A stretch of DNA of 64,000 nt from Rhizobiales bacterium CCH10-E5 (GTDB taxonomy: Bacteria; Pseudomonadota; Alphaproteobacteria; Rhizobiales; Beijerinckiaceae), in NCBI GenBank assembly GCA_001556125.1, contig LSIG01000008.1, positions 1 to 64,000 of the forward strand. The letters run 5' to 3'. The notes under the pieces were generated by a model, which was not told the DNA's origin, ran no database searches, and saw nothing but the letters and a program-made list of their open reading frames with translations. Positions 17,035 through 24,326 of this stretch are shown here, one piece after another (position 1 is the first letter of the stretch; every line of letters begins with the position of its first letter). The position numbers were made by a program, and so were the translations under genes.

Positions 17035-17415
17035 ATGATCCTCAACGATCCCGCCGTCGTCGCCGAAGTCGAGGCCGCCTTCATGGTCTATGAGAAGGCG
17101 CTGAACGAGAACGACGTCGCGGTGCTGGACGCCTGCTTCAAGGATGCGCCCGAGACGATCCGCTACGGCATCGGCGAAAACCTCTACGGCTTCGGCGAGA
17201 TTGCGGCGTTCCGAGCGGCGCGCCCGTCCGCCGGGCTGAAGCGCACGATCGAGCGCACCGTCATCACCACCTATGGCGACGCCTTCGCCACGGCCAATAC
17301 GCTGTTCCGGCGCGAGAGCATGGCGGGCAAGATCGGCCGCCAGAGCCAGACCTGGGTCAAGTTCCCCGAGGGCTGGCGCGTCGTCGCCGCCCATGTCAGC
17401 GCCATCGCCGAGTGA
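17035..17415 (+). CDS. atzH: AtzH / HpxZ-like SnoaL-superfamily protein (DUF3225)
   Basis: A 126-residue single-domain SnoaL-superfamily protein. In the s-triazine operon of Pseudomonas sp. ADP, AtzH is reported to convert 1,3-dicarboxyurea, the AtzE product, to allophanate; in Klebsiella the homologue HpxZ belongs to oxalurate use. The two residues reported as needed in AtzH (recalled as Tyr22 and Arg46) have counterparts here at Tyr19 and Arg43, with the same 24-residue spacing. Surrounding motifs are VYEKALNENDV, IRYGIGENLYGF and GRQSQTWVKFPEGWRVVAAHVS. The start at 17035 is the first ATG after the repeat. It is separated from atzG/atzE by about 5 kb and lies between the transporter and a GntR gene. 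Confidence 0.85.
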   Translation: MILNDPAVVAEVEAAFMVYEKALNENDVAVLDACFKDAPETIRYGIGENLYGFGEIAAFRAARPSAGLKRTIERTVITTYGDAFATANTLFRRESMAGKIGRQSQTWVKFPEGWRVVAAHVSAIAE

Positions 17416-17485
17416 GCGGCCGCTGCGGGAGACCGCGCGCCCCCTTGCTCATCCTGCCCTTCCTTCTCCCGACGGCGACAGGGTC

Positions 17486-18172
17486 ATGCAGCCAGGTTCC
17501 GCCCCCGTCCGAACCGCAAGGGCCGCCACGGCGCCGGTGACGCGTACCGAGGCGCTGCGGCTGCAGCTTTCCGATGCGATCGTCTCCGGCCAGCTCGAGC
17601 CCGGGACGCCGCTGGACGAACAGGAGATCGCGACGCGCTTCGGCGTGTCGCGCACCCCGGTGCGCGAGGCGATCCGCCAGTTGTCGGCCTCGGGTCTGGT
17701 CAGCGTCCGGCCGCATCGCGGGGCGGTGGTGGCGCTGCCGACGCCCCGCCAGTTGAACGACATGTTCGAGGCGATGGGGGAGCTGGAGGCGCTCTGCGCC
17801 GGGCTCGCCGCCCGCAACATGACCGTGCCCGAGCGGCGGGCGCTGGAAGCCCTGCACGAGGCGCTGCGGCTGCTCGTCCATGAGGGCGATCCGGCGAGCT
17901 ATCATGCGAAGAACGAGGCCTTTCACGCTGCGATCTATGCCGGATCGCATAATGGCTATCTGGCCGAGCTGACGCTGATGACGCGCACCCGCGTCGCGCC
18001 CTTCCGCCGGGCGCAGTTCCGCGCCACGGGCCGCCTCGGCGGTTCCTATCGGGAGCATGACCTGATCGTGCAGGCGATCCTGCGTGGCGACCAGCCGGGT
18101 GCGCAGGAGGCGATGCGCGCCCATATCGGTATCGTCAGGGATGCGTTCAGGAGCTATGCGGAGACGCGGTGA
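17486..18172 (+). CDS. GntR-family transcriptional regulator (FadR/FCD type)
   Basis: A 228-residue regulator with an N-terminal winged helix (residues about 20-85, including FGVSRTPVREAIRQL and the wing LVSVRPHRGAVVA) and a C-terminal all-helical FCD ligand-binding domain containing NEAFHAAIYAGSHN, which supplies metal/ligand-binding histidines. FCD regulators typically sense carboxylated metabolites and repress catabolic operons. It follows atzH by 70 bases in the same direction and converges on atzF. Its likely targets are the palindrome in front of atzF/biuH-like (20049) and the related sequence before the transporter (11308). Confidence 0.9.
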   Translation: MQPGSAPVRTARAATAPVTRTEALRLQLSDAIVSGQLEPGTPLDEQEIATRFGVSRTPVREAIRQLSASGLVSVRPHRGAVVALPTPRQLNDMFEAMGELEALCAGLAARNMTVPERRALEALHEALRLLVHEGDPASYHAKNEAFHAAIYAGSHNGYLAELTLMTRTRVAPFRRAQFRATGRLGGSYREHDLIVQAILRGDQPGAQEAMRAHIGIVRDAFRSYAETR

Positions 18173-18205
18173 GGGCAGGTCTCAGGCGGTTGCTCAAACG
18201 TGCCG

Positions 18206-20002
18206 TCACCCCACCTTCGCCTGCGCGGCCACGAAGGCGCGCCAGCCGCCGAACTCCGTCACGTCGCGGGCGCCTTCCGTGGCGATGGTCTCGCAGAGGA
18301 AGCCCTTGACGCTCGTGCCGTCGGCCAGCGCGAGCGTGCCGATGCCGAGCGGGGAGGGGATGCCGGAGACGAAGCGGCCGAAGCCCTCCGGCGGCAGCGA
18401 CCAGACCTCGAGCGCGATCGCGGCGCCGCCGGCCCCGACACGGATCAGGCCTGGCCGTGCCGGGGGACCGCCCGGCAGGGCGAAGAGGCGGTAGTCGGCG
18501 GTGGTGGTGGTGGCGCGCAGGAAGCTGCCGCCCCGGTCCGTCAGTTCGCGGTTCAGCGGCATGCCGGAGAGATGCGCGCCGACGACGGCGATCTCGATGG
18601 CGTCGGGAGCTGCCCCAACCGGCGCGGGTGTCACGGCGGGATGCGGCAGGCCGGTCGCGCCGAGCGGCAGCCCGGCGGCGGCATGGAGCGCCTGTCCGAT
18701 GCCCGCGAGCACGGCATCATGCCCGGTGGGGGCGATCAGCGTCACCCCCGCCGCCGTACCGTCGGCCGCCAGGCTGGCGGGGATGGCCAGCGCGCAGAGA
18801 TCGAGCAGGTTGACGAAATTGGTGTAGCGCCCGAGCAGCGAATTGGCGCCGACGGGGTCCGCGGCCATCTCGGCCAGCGTCACCGGGCGCGGCGCTGTCG
18901 GCACCATCAGCGCGTCGATGCCCTTCATTGCCGCTTTGGCGACCAGCGCGAGTTCGGCGACGCGGTAGCGCGCGGCGAAGGTCTCGGCCGCATCGGGCAT
19001 AGGCCGGCCGGCGATGACCTGGCGGATCACGGGCAGGATCGCCTCTGGGTCCTTCGCGAGCAGATCGCGGATCGTCAGATAGCGCTCGGCGACCCAGGGT
19101 CCCTCATAGAGCAGGCGCGCGGTCTCGTAGAACGGCGCCATGTCGAGCGGGACGATCTCGGCGCCGAGGGCCTTGGCGCGCTCGACCGCGGCGGCGAAGC
19201 TCGCGGCGGCTGCGGCATCGCCCGCGACGTCGAGATCCTCCGGGCGGGGCACGGCGATCCTGAGCTTTGGCGGCACCGCGCCTCGCCGGCCCAGCGGCAG
19301 GGCGTGGGACCAAGGATCGCCGGCATCGGGGCCAGCTGCGACCGACAGCACCGCCCAGGCATCCTCGACGGTCAGGGCAAAGACGGAGACGCAGTCCAGC
19401 GTGCGGCAGGCCGGCACGACGCCCGCCGTCGAGACGAGACCGAGGCTGGGCTTGAGGCCGACGAGGTTCTGCAGTCCCGCCGGTACGCGGCCCGAGCCCG
19501 CCGTATCGGTGCCCAGCGCCGCGGGCACGATGCCGGCTGCGACGGCGCTCGCCGAGCCGGAGCTGGAGCCGCCGGGGACGAGATCGGCGCGGAGCGCATT
19601 GCGCGGCACACCATAGGGGGAACGGGAGCCGTTCAGGCCGGTGGCGAACTGGTCGAGATTGGTCTTGCCGATGACGATCGCACCGGCCGCCCGCAGCCGG
19701 GCGACGACGGTCGCGTCGCATTCCGGCTTATAGGCGAAGGCGGGGCAGGCCGCGGTGGTGGGCAGTCCGGCGACGTCGATGTTGTCCTTCACCGCGACGG
19801 GGATGCCCCAGAGCGTGCGGCCGCGCGGTCCTTCCGCCTGCAGGGCCTCAGCCTCCGCCAGCACCTCGGCTTCGGGCCGCAGCGTGATGAAGATCGCGGC
19901 GTCGCCATGGGCGCGGTGGCGGGCATAGCTGGCGGCAATGGTCTGCGAGATGGTGGCGCTGCCATCGAGATGGGCGGCGAGCAGGCTGGTCAGGGTCGTC
20001 AC
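18206..20002 (-). CDS. atzF: Allophanate hydrolase (AtzF-like)
   Basis: A 598-residue amidase-signature enzyme hydrolysing allophanate (urea-1-carboxylate) to ammonia and CO2. The catalytic triad is visible: Lys72 (GIPVAVKDNID), cis-Ser146 (PGGSSSGS) and nucleophile Ser170 (GTDTAGS). The K-S and S-S spacings of 74 and 24 equal those I recall for Pseudomonas AtzF (91/165/189). Residues beyond about 440 form the C-terminal allophanate-hydrolase domain (for example ALPGGPPARPGLIRVG), which is absent from plain amidases and supports the specific call. It is divergent from the biuret-hydrolase-like gene across a 270-base promoter region. Confidence 0.92.
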   Translation of the reverse strand: MTTLTSLLAAHLDGSATISQTIAASYARHRAHGDAAIFITLRPEAEVLAEAEALQAEGPRGRTLWGIPVAVKDNIDVAGLPTTAACPAFAYKPECDATVVARLRAAGAIVIGKTNLDQFATGLNGSRSPYGVPRNALRADLVPGGSSSGSASAVAAGIVPAALGTDTAGSGRVPAGLQNLVGLKPSLGLVSTAGVVPACRTLDCVSVFALTVEDAWAVLSVAAGPDAGDPWSHALPLGRRGAVPPKLRIAVPRPEDLDVAGDAAAAASFAAAVERAKALGAEIVPLDMAPFYETARLLYEGPWVAERYLTIRDLLAKDPEAILPVIRQVIAGRPMPDAAETFAARYRVAELALVAKAAMKGIDALMVPTAPRPVTLAEMAADPVGANSLLGRYTNFVNLLDLCALAIPASLAADGTAAGVTLIAPTGHDAVLAGIGQALHAAAGLPLGATGLPHPAVTPAPVGAAPDAIEIAVVGAHLSGMPLNRELTDRGGSFLRATTTTADYRLFALPGGPPARPGLIRVGAGGAAIALEVWSLPPEGFGRFVSGIPSPLGIGTLALADGTSVKGFLCETIATEGARDVTEFGGWRAFVAAQAKVG

Positions 20003-20048
20003 GGGGCTCTCTTTCGCGGCGCCTATCGATTAGGCAAAACTCAAGGAG

Positions 20049-20069
20049 TTGCATGCAAGGATTATGCAA
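20049..20069. promoter_or_regulatory. Candidate GntR operator in the atzF / hydrolase divergent promoter
   Basis: TTGCATGCAA at 20049-20058 is a perfect ten-base palindrome, and a further ATGCAA at 20064-20069 pairs with its TTGCAT half as an overlapping inverted repeat with nine-base spacing. It lies 47 bases upstream of the atzF start and in the same 270-base region as the promoter of the plus-strand hydrolase. TGCAT-core palindromes fit FCD-type GntR proteins, and one is encoded 2 kb away. The rest of the region (to 20272) shows nothing else distinctive. Confidence 0.45.
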
Positions 20070-20272
20070 CGAAAGCGACCGGCGGCTGCGCTGTCGACTG
20101 CGGATAGCCGAGGTCGTTTCGGCTCAGATTTCGAATCGCCGGAATAGTTTCGTTCCGGCAATGGGTTCGGCTTCGCTTCTCATGATCCGATTCCGCTTCC
20201 GGCGCTGACTCGCGCTCAGGCACGGGCCTTGCAAAGCTCGTTCCGCTGATCCGCGATCGGGGGCGCCGCACC

Positions 20273-20959
20273 GTGAGCCGCATCGAAATTCCTGCCCGGC
20301 CCTTTCCGCTCGGCGTCGACATGGCGCGCACCGCGCTGATCATCATCGACATGCAGAGGGACTTCCTCGAGCCGGGCGGCTTCGGCGCTGCGCTCGGCAA
20401 CGACGTCTCCCGGCTGATGGCAGCGGTCGAGCCCTGCCGGGCGATCCTGGTGGCGGCGCGTGCAGCCGGTATGCTCGTGATCCACACCCGCGAAGGGCAC
20501 CGGCCCGACCTCGCCGACGCGCCGCCGGCCAAGGTTGCGCGCGGCCCGGCCGACAAGCGCATCGGTGCCTGCGGACCGATGGGGCGCATCCTGATCCGCG
20601 GCGAGGCAGGACACGAGATCATTCCCGCGCTGGCGCCACTGCCGGGCGAGCCGGTGATCGACAAGCCGGGCAAGGGCGCCTTCTACCAGACCGATCTCGA
20701 GCTGATGCTGCGCAACCGCGGCATCGAGACGCTGATGGTGACGGGCGTCACCACCGAGGTCTGCGTCCACACCACGGTGCGCGAGGCGAATGACCGGGGC
20801 TATCGCTGCCTCGTGTTGGGCGATGCCTGCGCCTCCTATTTCCCCGAATTCCACGAGGTGGGTCTGCAGATGATCGCGGCCCAGGGCGGAATCTTCGGCT
20901 GGGTTTCGACGACGACGGAGGTGCTGGCCGCGCTCTCCGGGCGGGAGAAGGCGGCCTGA
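20273..20959 (+). CDS. Isochorismatase-family cysteine hydrolase, biuret/triuret-hydrolase-like
   Basis: A 228-residue cysteine hydrolase with the family triad Asp26 (IIIDMQRDF), Lys131 (IDKPGKGAF) and Cys164 (VTTEVCVHTT); the K-to-C spacing of 33 matches that recalled for biuret hydrolase. The strings HTREGHRPDLAD, GRILIRGE and DKPGKGAF closely resemble Rhizobium BiuH, which turns biuret into allophanate, and the related TrtA, which turns triuret into carboxybiuret. RutB-type ureidoacrylate hydrolases and N-carbamoylsarcosine amidohydrolases share the fold but resemble it less in these strings. The start is uncertain within a few codons because no strong ribosome-binding site is seen (GCACCGTG is itself a GTG start). 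It is followed 33 bases later by a permease gene. Confidence 0.75.
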   Translation: MSRIEIPARPFPLGVDMARTALIIIDMQRDFLEPGGFGAALGNDVSRLMAAVEPCRAILVAARAAGMLVIHTREGHRPDLADAPPAKVARGPADKRIGACGPMGRILIRGEAGHEIIPALAPLPGEPVIDKPGKGAFYQTDLELMLRNRGIETLMVTGVTTEVCVHTTVREANDRGYRCLVLGDACASYFPEFHEVGLQMIAAQGGIFGWVSTTTEVLAALSGREKAA

Positions 20960-20992
20960 TGAGGGGCTGAGAGGCCGGGACAGGAGGGGGAC

Positions 20993-22609
20993 ATGGCGAC
21001 GACGACGGCGACCGCGACGACGACCTCACCGAAGCTTTGGGCACCGGGCGACTGGAACGCCCTGTTCGGCTTCGGGACCAACATCCTGGTCAACCTGCTG
21101 GTGCTGACCGGGCTCCTGCAATTCGTCCTGAAGATGCCGACGGAGCTGATCTACGGGCGCATCCTGCCGGCGCTGGGGCTGATGATGGCGCTCTCGACCG
21201 GCTACTATGCCTGGCTGGCCTGGAAGCTCGCCAAGGAGACCGGTCGGGACGATGTCTGCGCGCTGCCCTCGGGCATCAGCGTGCCGCACATGTTCGTCGT
21301 CACCTTCGTGATCATGCTGCCGATCGCGACGATGACCGGCGATCCCGTCAAGGGCTGGGAGGCGGGCCTCGTCTGGGTGTTCTTCCAGAGCTTCATCCTG
21401 ATGATCGGCGGCTTCATCGCGCCCTACATCCGCAAGATCACGCCGCGCGCGGCGCTGCTCGGCACGCTGGCGGGCGTCTCGATCGCCTTCATCTCGATGC
21501 GGCCGGCGCTGGAGATCTTCCTGACGCCGGCGATCGGCCTGGTGTGCCTGGCGATCATCCTGGTGAGCTGGTTCGGCGGCATCCGCTATCCGCGCGGCAT
21601 CCCGGCCGGGCTCGTCGCGATCGCCTTCGGCCTCGTGATCGCCTGGGGATCCTCGCTCATCGGGCTCGATGTCGGCGGGCTCTCGCTGGCCAAGCTCGGC
21701 GCGGCCTTCTCGAATTTCGGCTTCTCGCTGCCGGTGCCGGCCTTCGACCACGTCTTCTCGGGCTTCACCTATCTCGGGATCATCCTGGTCACGGCCATCC
21801 CCTTCGGCATCTACGATCTGGTCGAGGCGATGGACAATGTCGAGAGCGCGGAGGCGGCGGGCGACCACTACCCGACGACGCAGGTGCTGACCGCCGACGG
21901 CGTCGTCTCGCTGATCGGCTGCCTGATGGGCAACCCGTTCATCAACGCCGTCTATATCGGCCATCCCGGTTGGAAGGCGATGGGCGGACGCATCGGCTAT
22001 TCGGCCGCCACCGGGCTGATCGTGATCGTGCTCTGCTGGTTCGGCATCGTCGCGCTGCTGCTGGCGCTGATCCCGATCGTCGCGATCTCGCCGATCCTGC
22101 TCTATATCGGCATGTTGATCGGCGCGCAGGCCTTCCAGACCACGCCGACCAGCCATGCCCCTGCGATTGTCCTGGCGGTAACGCCGCATCTGGCGGCCTG
22201 GGCCAAGGTGCAGATCGACGGGGCGCTGGGCGCCGCGGGCACGAACGCGGCGGCTGTCGGCATCGACAAGATGGCCAATATGGGCGTGCTCTATCACGGG
22301 CTCGAACTGATGGGCGGCGGGGCGATCCTGTCGGGGCTCGTCCTCGGCGCCATCGCCGTGTTCGTGATCGAGAAGCAGTTCGTGCAGGCCGCGGCCTTCG
22401 CGGCGGCCGGCGCCATCCTCACCTATTTCGGACTGATGCATGGCGAGGCGATCGGGATCGGCAAGGGGCTGGGCGTGACGCCCTCGATCAGCCTGGCCTA
22501 TGCGATGGTCGCGGGCTTCCTCTGGTACTGCGGCAAGAGCCTCGCGGCGGAGGGCTCCGCCAAGACGATGACCACGGAGCCACGCGCCAAGCTGGAGCCG
22601 GCGGAATGA
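20993..22609 (+). CDS. NCS2-like (xanthine/uracil/vitamin C permease superfamily) membrane transporter
   Basis: A 538-residue polytopic membrane protein with about 12-14 hydrophobic segments. The pattern of PSGISVPHMFVV near residue 91, APYIRKITPRAALLGTLAG, and FGIYDLVEAMDNVESAEAAGDHYPT resembles the AzgA/NCS2 branch, in which a conserved acidic segment in the middle helices contacts purine or ureide substrates. AGGAGG precedes the ATG closely. Its stop overlaps the start of atzG (ATGA, 22606-22609), so transporter and amidase are translated together. Uptake of biuret, triuret, oxalurate or a purine ring compound is inferred from context only; the family is broader than nucleobases. Confidence 0.8.
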   Translation: MATTTATATTTSPKLWAPGDWNALFGFGTNILVNLLVLTGLLQFVLKMPTELIYGRILPALGLMMALSTGYYAWLAWKLAKETGRDDVCALPSGISVPHMFVVTFVIMLPIATMTGDPVKGWEAGLVWVFFQSFILMIGGFIAPYIRKITPRAALLGTLAGVSIAFISMRPALEIFLTPAIGLVCLAIILVSWFGGIRYPRGIPAGLVAIAFGLVIAWGSSLIGLDVGGLSLAKLGAAFSNFGFSLPVPAFDHVFSGFTYLGIILVTAIPFGIYDLVEAMDNVESAEAAGDHYPTTQVLTADGVVSLIGCLMGNPFINAVYIGHPGWKAMGGRIGYSAATGLIVIVLCWFGIVALLLALIPIVAISPILLYIGMLIGAQAFQTTPTSHAPAIVLAVTPHLAAWAKVQIDGALGAAGTNAAAVGIDKMANMGVLYHGLELMGGGAILSGLVLGAIAVFVIEKQFVQAAAFAAAGAILTYFGLMHGEAIGIGKGLGVTPSISLAYAMVAGFLWYCGKSLAAEGSAKTMTTEPRAKLEPAE

Positions 22610-22830
22610 GCGGTGCCGACCCGAAGGCAGGCTTCGACGCCTCGCGCCATTGCGATGCGATGGCGCCGGTGCTGGGGCTGACGATCACGGAGGCGCAGCG
22701 GCCGGTGGTGCTGCAGTTCCTCGCCATCGCCCATGGCATGGCCGAGATCGTCCGCACCGCGCCGATGGAAGAGGACGTCCTGGAACTGGCGCCGGTGTTC
22801 CGGCCGGGCCTGCCGGAGGCGACCGCGTGA
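22606..22830 (+). CDS. atzG: AtzG-like small accessory subunit (GatC-like, DUF4089 type)
   Basis: A 74-residue helical protein. AtzG in Pseudomonas sp. ADP forms a complex with AtzE and is needed for soluble, active carboxybiuret hydrolase; HpxX is its counterpart in oxalurate clusters. Here the mid-protein GLTITEAQRPVVLQFLAIA and the acidic tail MEEDVLELAPVFRP match that family's two-helix-plus-tail layout. It overlaps both neighbours: its ATG lies in the permease stop (ATGA) and its stop overlaps the GTG of atzE (GTGA, 22827-22830). Identification leans on the size and on the adjoining amidase. Confidence 0.82.
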   Translation: MSGADPKAGFDASRHCDAMAPVLGLTITEAQRPVVLQFLAIAHGMAEIVRTAPMEEDVLELAPVFRPGLPEATA

Positions 22831-24221
22831 GCGTCGACGTTTTTGCGCCGGCCCATCGCATCGCGGCGCAGGTCCGGGAGGGGGACGTGACGGCCCTGGC
22901 CGTCACGGAGGCCTTCCTTGGCCGCATCGCGGCGCTCGATCCGGTCGTCAACGCCTTCACCGACGTCATCGTCGAGCGGGCGCTGGCGCAAGCGCGTGCG
23001 GTCGATGCCGCCCGCGCGGCGGGCGCGCCGCTGGGGCCGCTGGCGGGCGTGCCCTTCGCGGCCAAGAATCTGTTCGATATCGAAGGCCTGCCGACGCGGG
23101 CGGGTTCGAAGATCAATCGCGAGCGAGAGCCGGCCGCGCGCGACGCGGTGCTGGTCGAGCGGCTGACGGCGGCGGGCGCCGTGCTGCTCGGCGGGCTGAA
23201 CATGGGCGAATACGCCTATGACTTCACCGGCGAAAACGCCCATGACGGGCCCTGCCGCAACCCGCACGATCCCGCCCGCATGGCCGGCGGCTCCTCCTCC
23301 GGCTCGGGGGCGGCCACGGCGGCCGGCCTGAGCCCGCTCTCGCTGGGTTCCGACACCAATGGCTCGATCCGCGTGCCGAGTTCGCTCTGCGGCATCTTCG
23401 GGCTGAAGCCGAGCTATGGGCGGCTGCCGCGCACGCGCAGCTTCCCCTTCTGCGACTCGCTCGACCATCTCGGCCCCTTCGCGCGCGACGTCACCGATCT
23501 CGCGACCGCCTATGACGCGTTGCAGGGACCGGATGCGCTCGATCCGGCCTGCACGCAGCGGCCGGTCGAACCGGCGCTGCCGTCGCTGCAGGCGGGCATC
23601 GGTGGCTTGCGGATCGCGGTCGCGGGTGGGCATTTTGCGACCGACGGCATGCCGGAGGCAGCTGCGGCCGTGGCGCTTGTTGCGAAGGCGCTGGGCGCGA
23701 CGGGAACGGTCGCGCTGGAGGGCGCGGCGATCGCTCGCGCCGCCGCTTTCCTGATCACCAACAGCGAGAGCGCGACCTTCCATCTCGACCGTCTGCGGGC
23801 GCGGGCGGATGATTTCGACCCCGAGACCCGCGACCGCTTCCTCGCCGGGGCGATGCTGCCGGCGCCCTGGTATGTTCAGGCGCAGCGGGCGCGGCGCTGG
23901 TTTCACGACGAGATGATGCGGGTCTTCGCCGATGTCGACCTGATCATCGCGCCGGCCACGCCCTGTCCGGCGCCTCTAGTCGGTCAGAAAACGCTCGAAC
24001 TGCGCGGCGAGACCGTGCCGCTGCGGCCCAATCTCGGACTCTTCACCCAGCCGATCTCGGCGATCGGCCTGCCGGTCGCGGCGGTGCCGGTGTTCGGCGA
24101 CGGCCTGCCGATCGGCGTGCAGATCATTGCCGCGCCCTGGCGCGAGGATCTCTGCCTGCGGGCGGCGTTCGCGCTCCAGCGCGAGGGGGTGTGCGAGGCG
24201 CGGGCGCCGGTGCTGGGCTAG
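22827..24221 (+). CDS. atzE: AtzE-like amidase (1-carboxybiuret hydrolase / HpxY-like)
   Basis: A 464-residue amidase-signature enzyme with Lys80 (GVPFAAKNLFD), cis-Ser156 (AGGSSSGS) and nucleophile Ser180 (GSDTNGS). AtzE hydrolyses 1-carboxybiuret to 1,3-dicarboxyurea; HpxY-type homologues serve oxalurate catabolism. Strings such as GEYAYDFTGENAHDGPCRNPHD and SYGRLPRTRSFPFCDSLDH are characteristic of this AtzE branch rather than GatA. The GTG start at 22827 overlaps the atzG stop, consistent with stoichiometric complex formation. It lacks the extra C-terminal domain of AtzF. The gene ends the operon and is followed by a palindromic repeat facing mbfA. Confidence 0.87.
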   Translation: MSVDVFAPAHRIAAQVREGDVTALAVTEAFLGRIAALDPVVNAFTDVIVERALAQARAVDAARAAGAPLGPLAGVPFAAKNLFDIEGLPTRAGSKINREREPAARDAVLVERLTAAGAVLLGGLNMGEYAYDFTGENAHDGPCRNPHDPARMAGGSSSGSGAATAAGLSPLSLGSDTNGSIRVPSSLCGIFGLKPSYGRLPRTRSFPFCDSLDHLGPFARDVTDLATAYDALQGPDALDPACTQRPVEPALPSLQAGIGGLRIAVAGGHFATDGMPEAAAAVALVAKALGATGTVALEGAAIARAAAFLITNSESATFHLDRLRARADDFDPETRDRFLAGAMLPAPWYVQAQRARRWFHDEMMRVFADVDLIIAPATPCPAPLVGQKTLELRGETVPLRPNLGLFTQPISAIGLPVAAVPVFGDGLPIGVQIIAAPWREDLCLRAAFALQREGVCEARAPVLG

Positions 24222-24225
24222 GTCG

Positions 24226-24321
24226 TCATTCTCGGGCCGCGCTTGCGCGGACCCGAGAAACTCGTGCCGAAAGAGGCGTATCCGTTTGCAAGAGATGCTC
24301 GGGGCAAGCCCGAGCATGACG
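24226..24321. repeat. Composite palindromic repeat between convergent genes
   Basis: Two stems are present: CTCGGG (24231-24236) with CCCGAG (24252-24257), and ATGCTCGGG (24295-24303) with CCCGAGCAT (24309-24317) followed by GACGG. The second stem is the same module as at 15179-15201. The element lies between atzE (plus) and mbfA (minus) and may act as a bidirectional terminator. Confidence 0.75.
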
Positions 24322-24326
24322 GATGA

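Noticed and set aside
18200-20107. Open reading frame of over 600 codons opposite atzF
   Set aside because: It is antisense to a clearly conserved allophanate hydrolase with an intact catalytic triad. Its translation is Arg/Gly/Asp-rich without domains, as expected from antisense of high-GC coding DNA.
20273-20959. Reading this hydrolase as N-carbamoylsarcosine amidohydrolase of a creatinine pathway
   Set aside because: Its HTREGHRPDLAD and DKPGKGAF strings fit biuret/triuret hydrolases better. No creatininase or creatine amidinohydrolase gene is in view.
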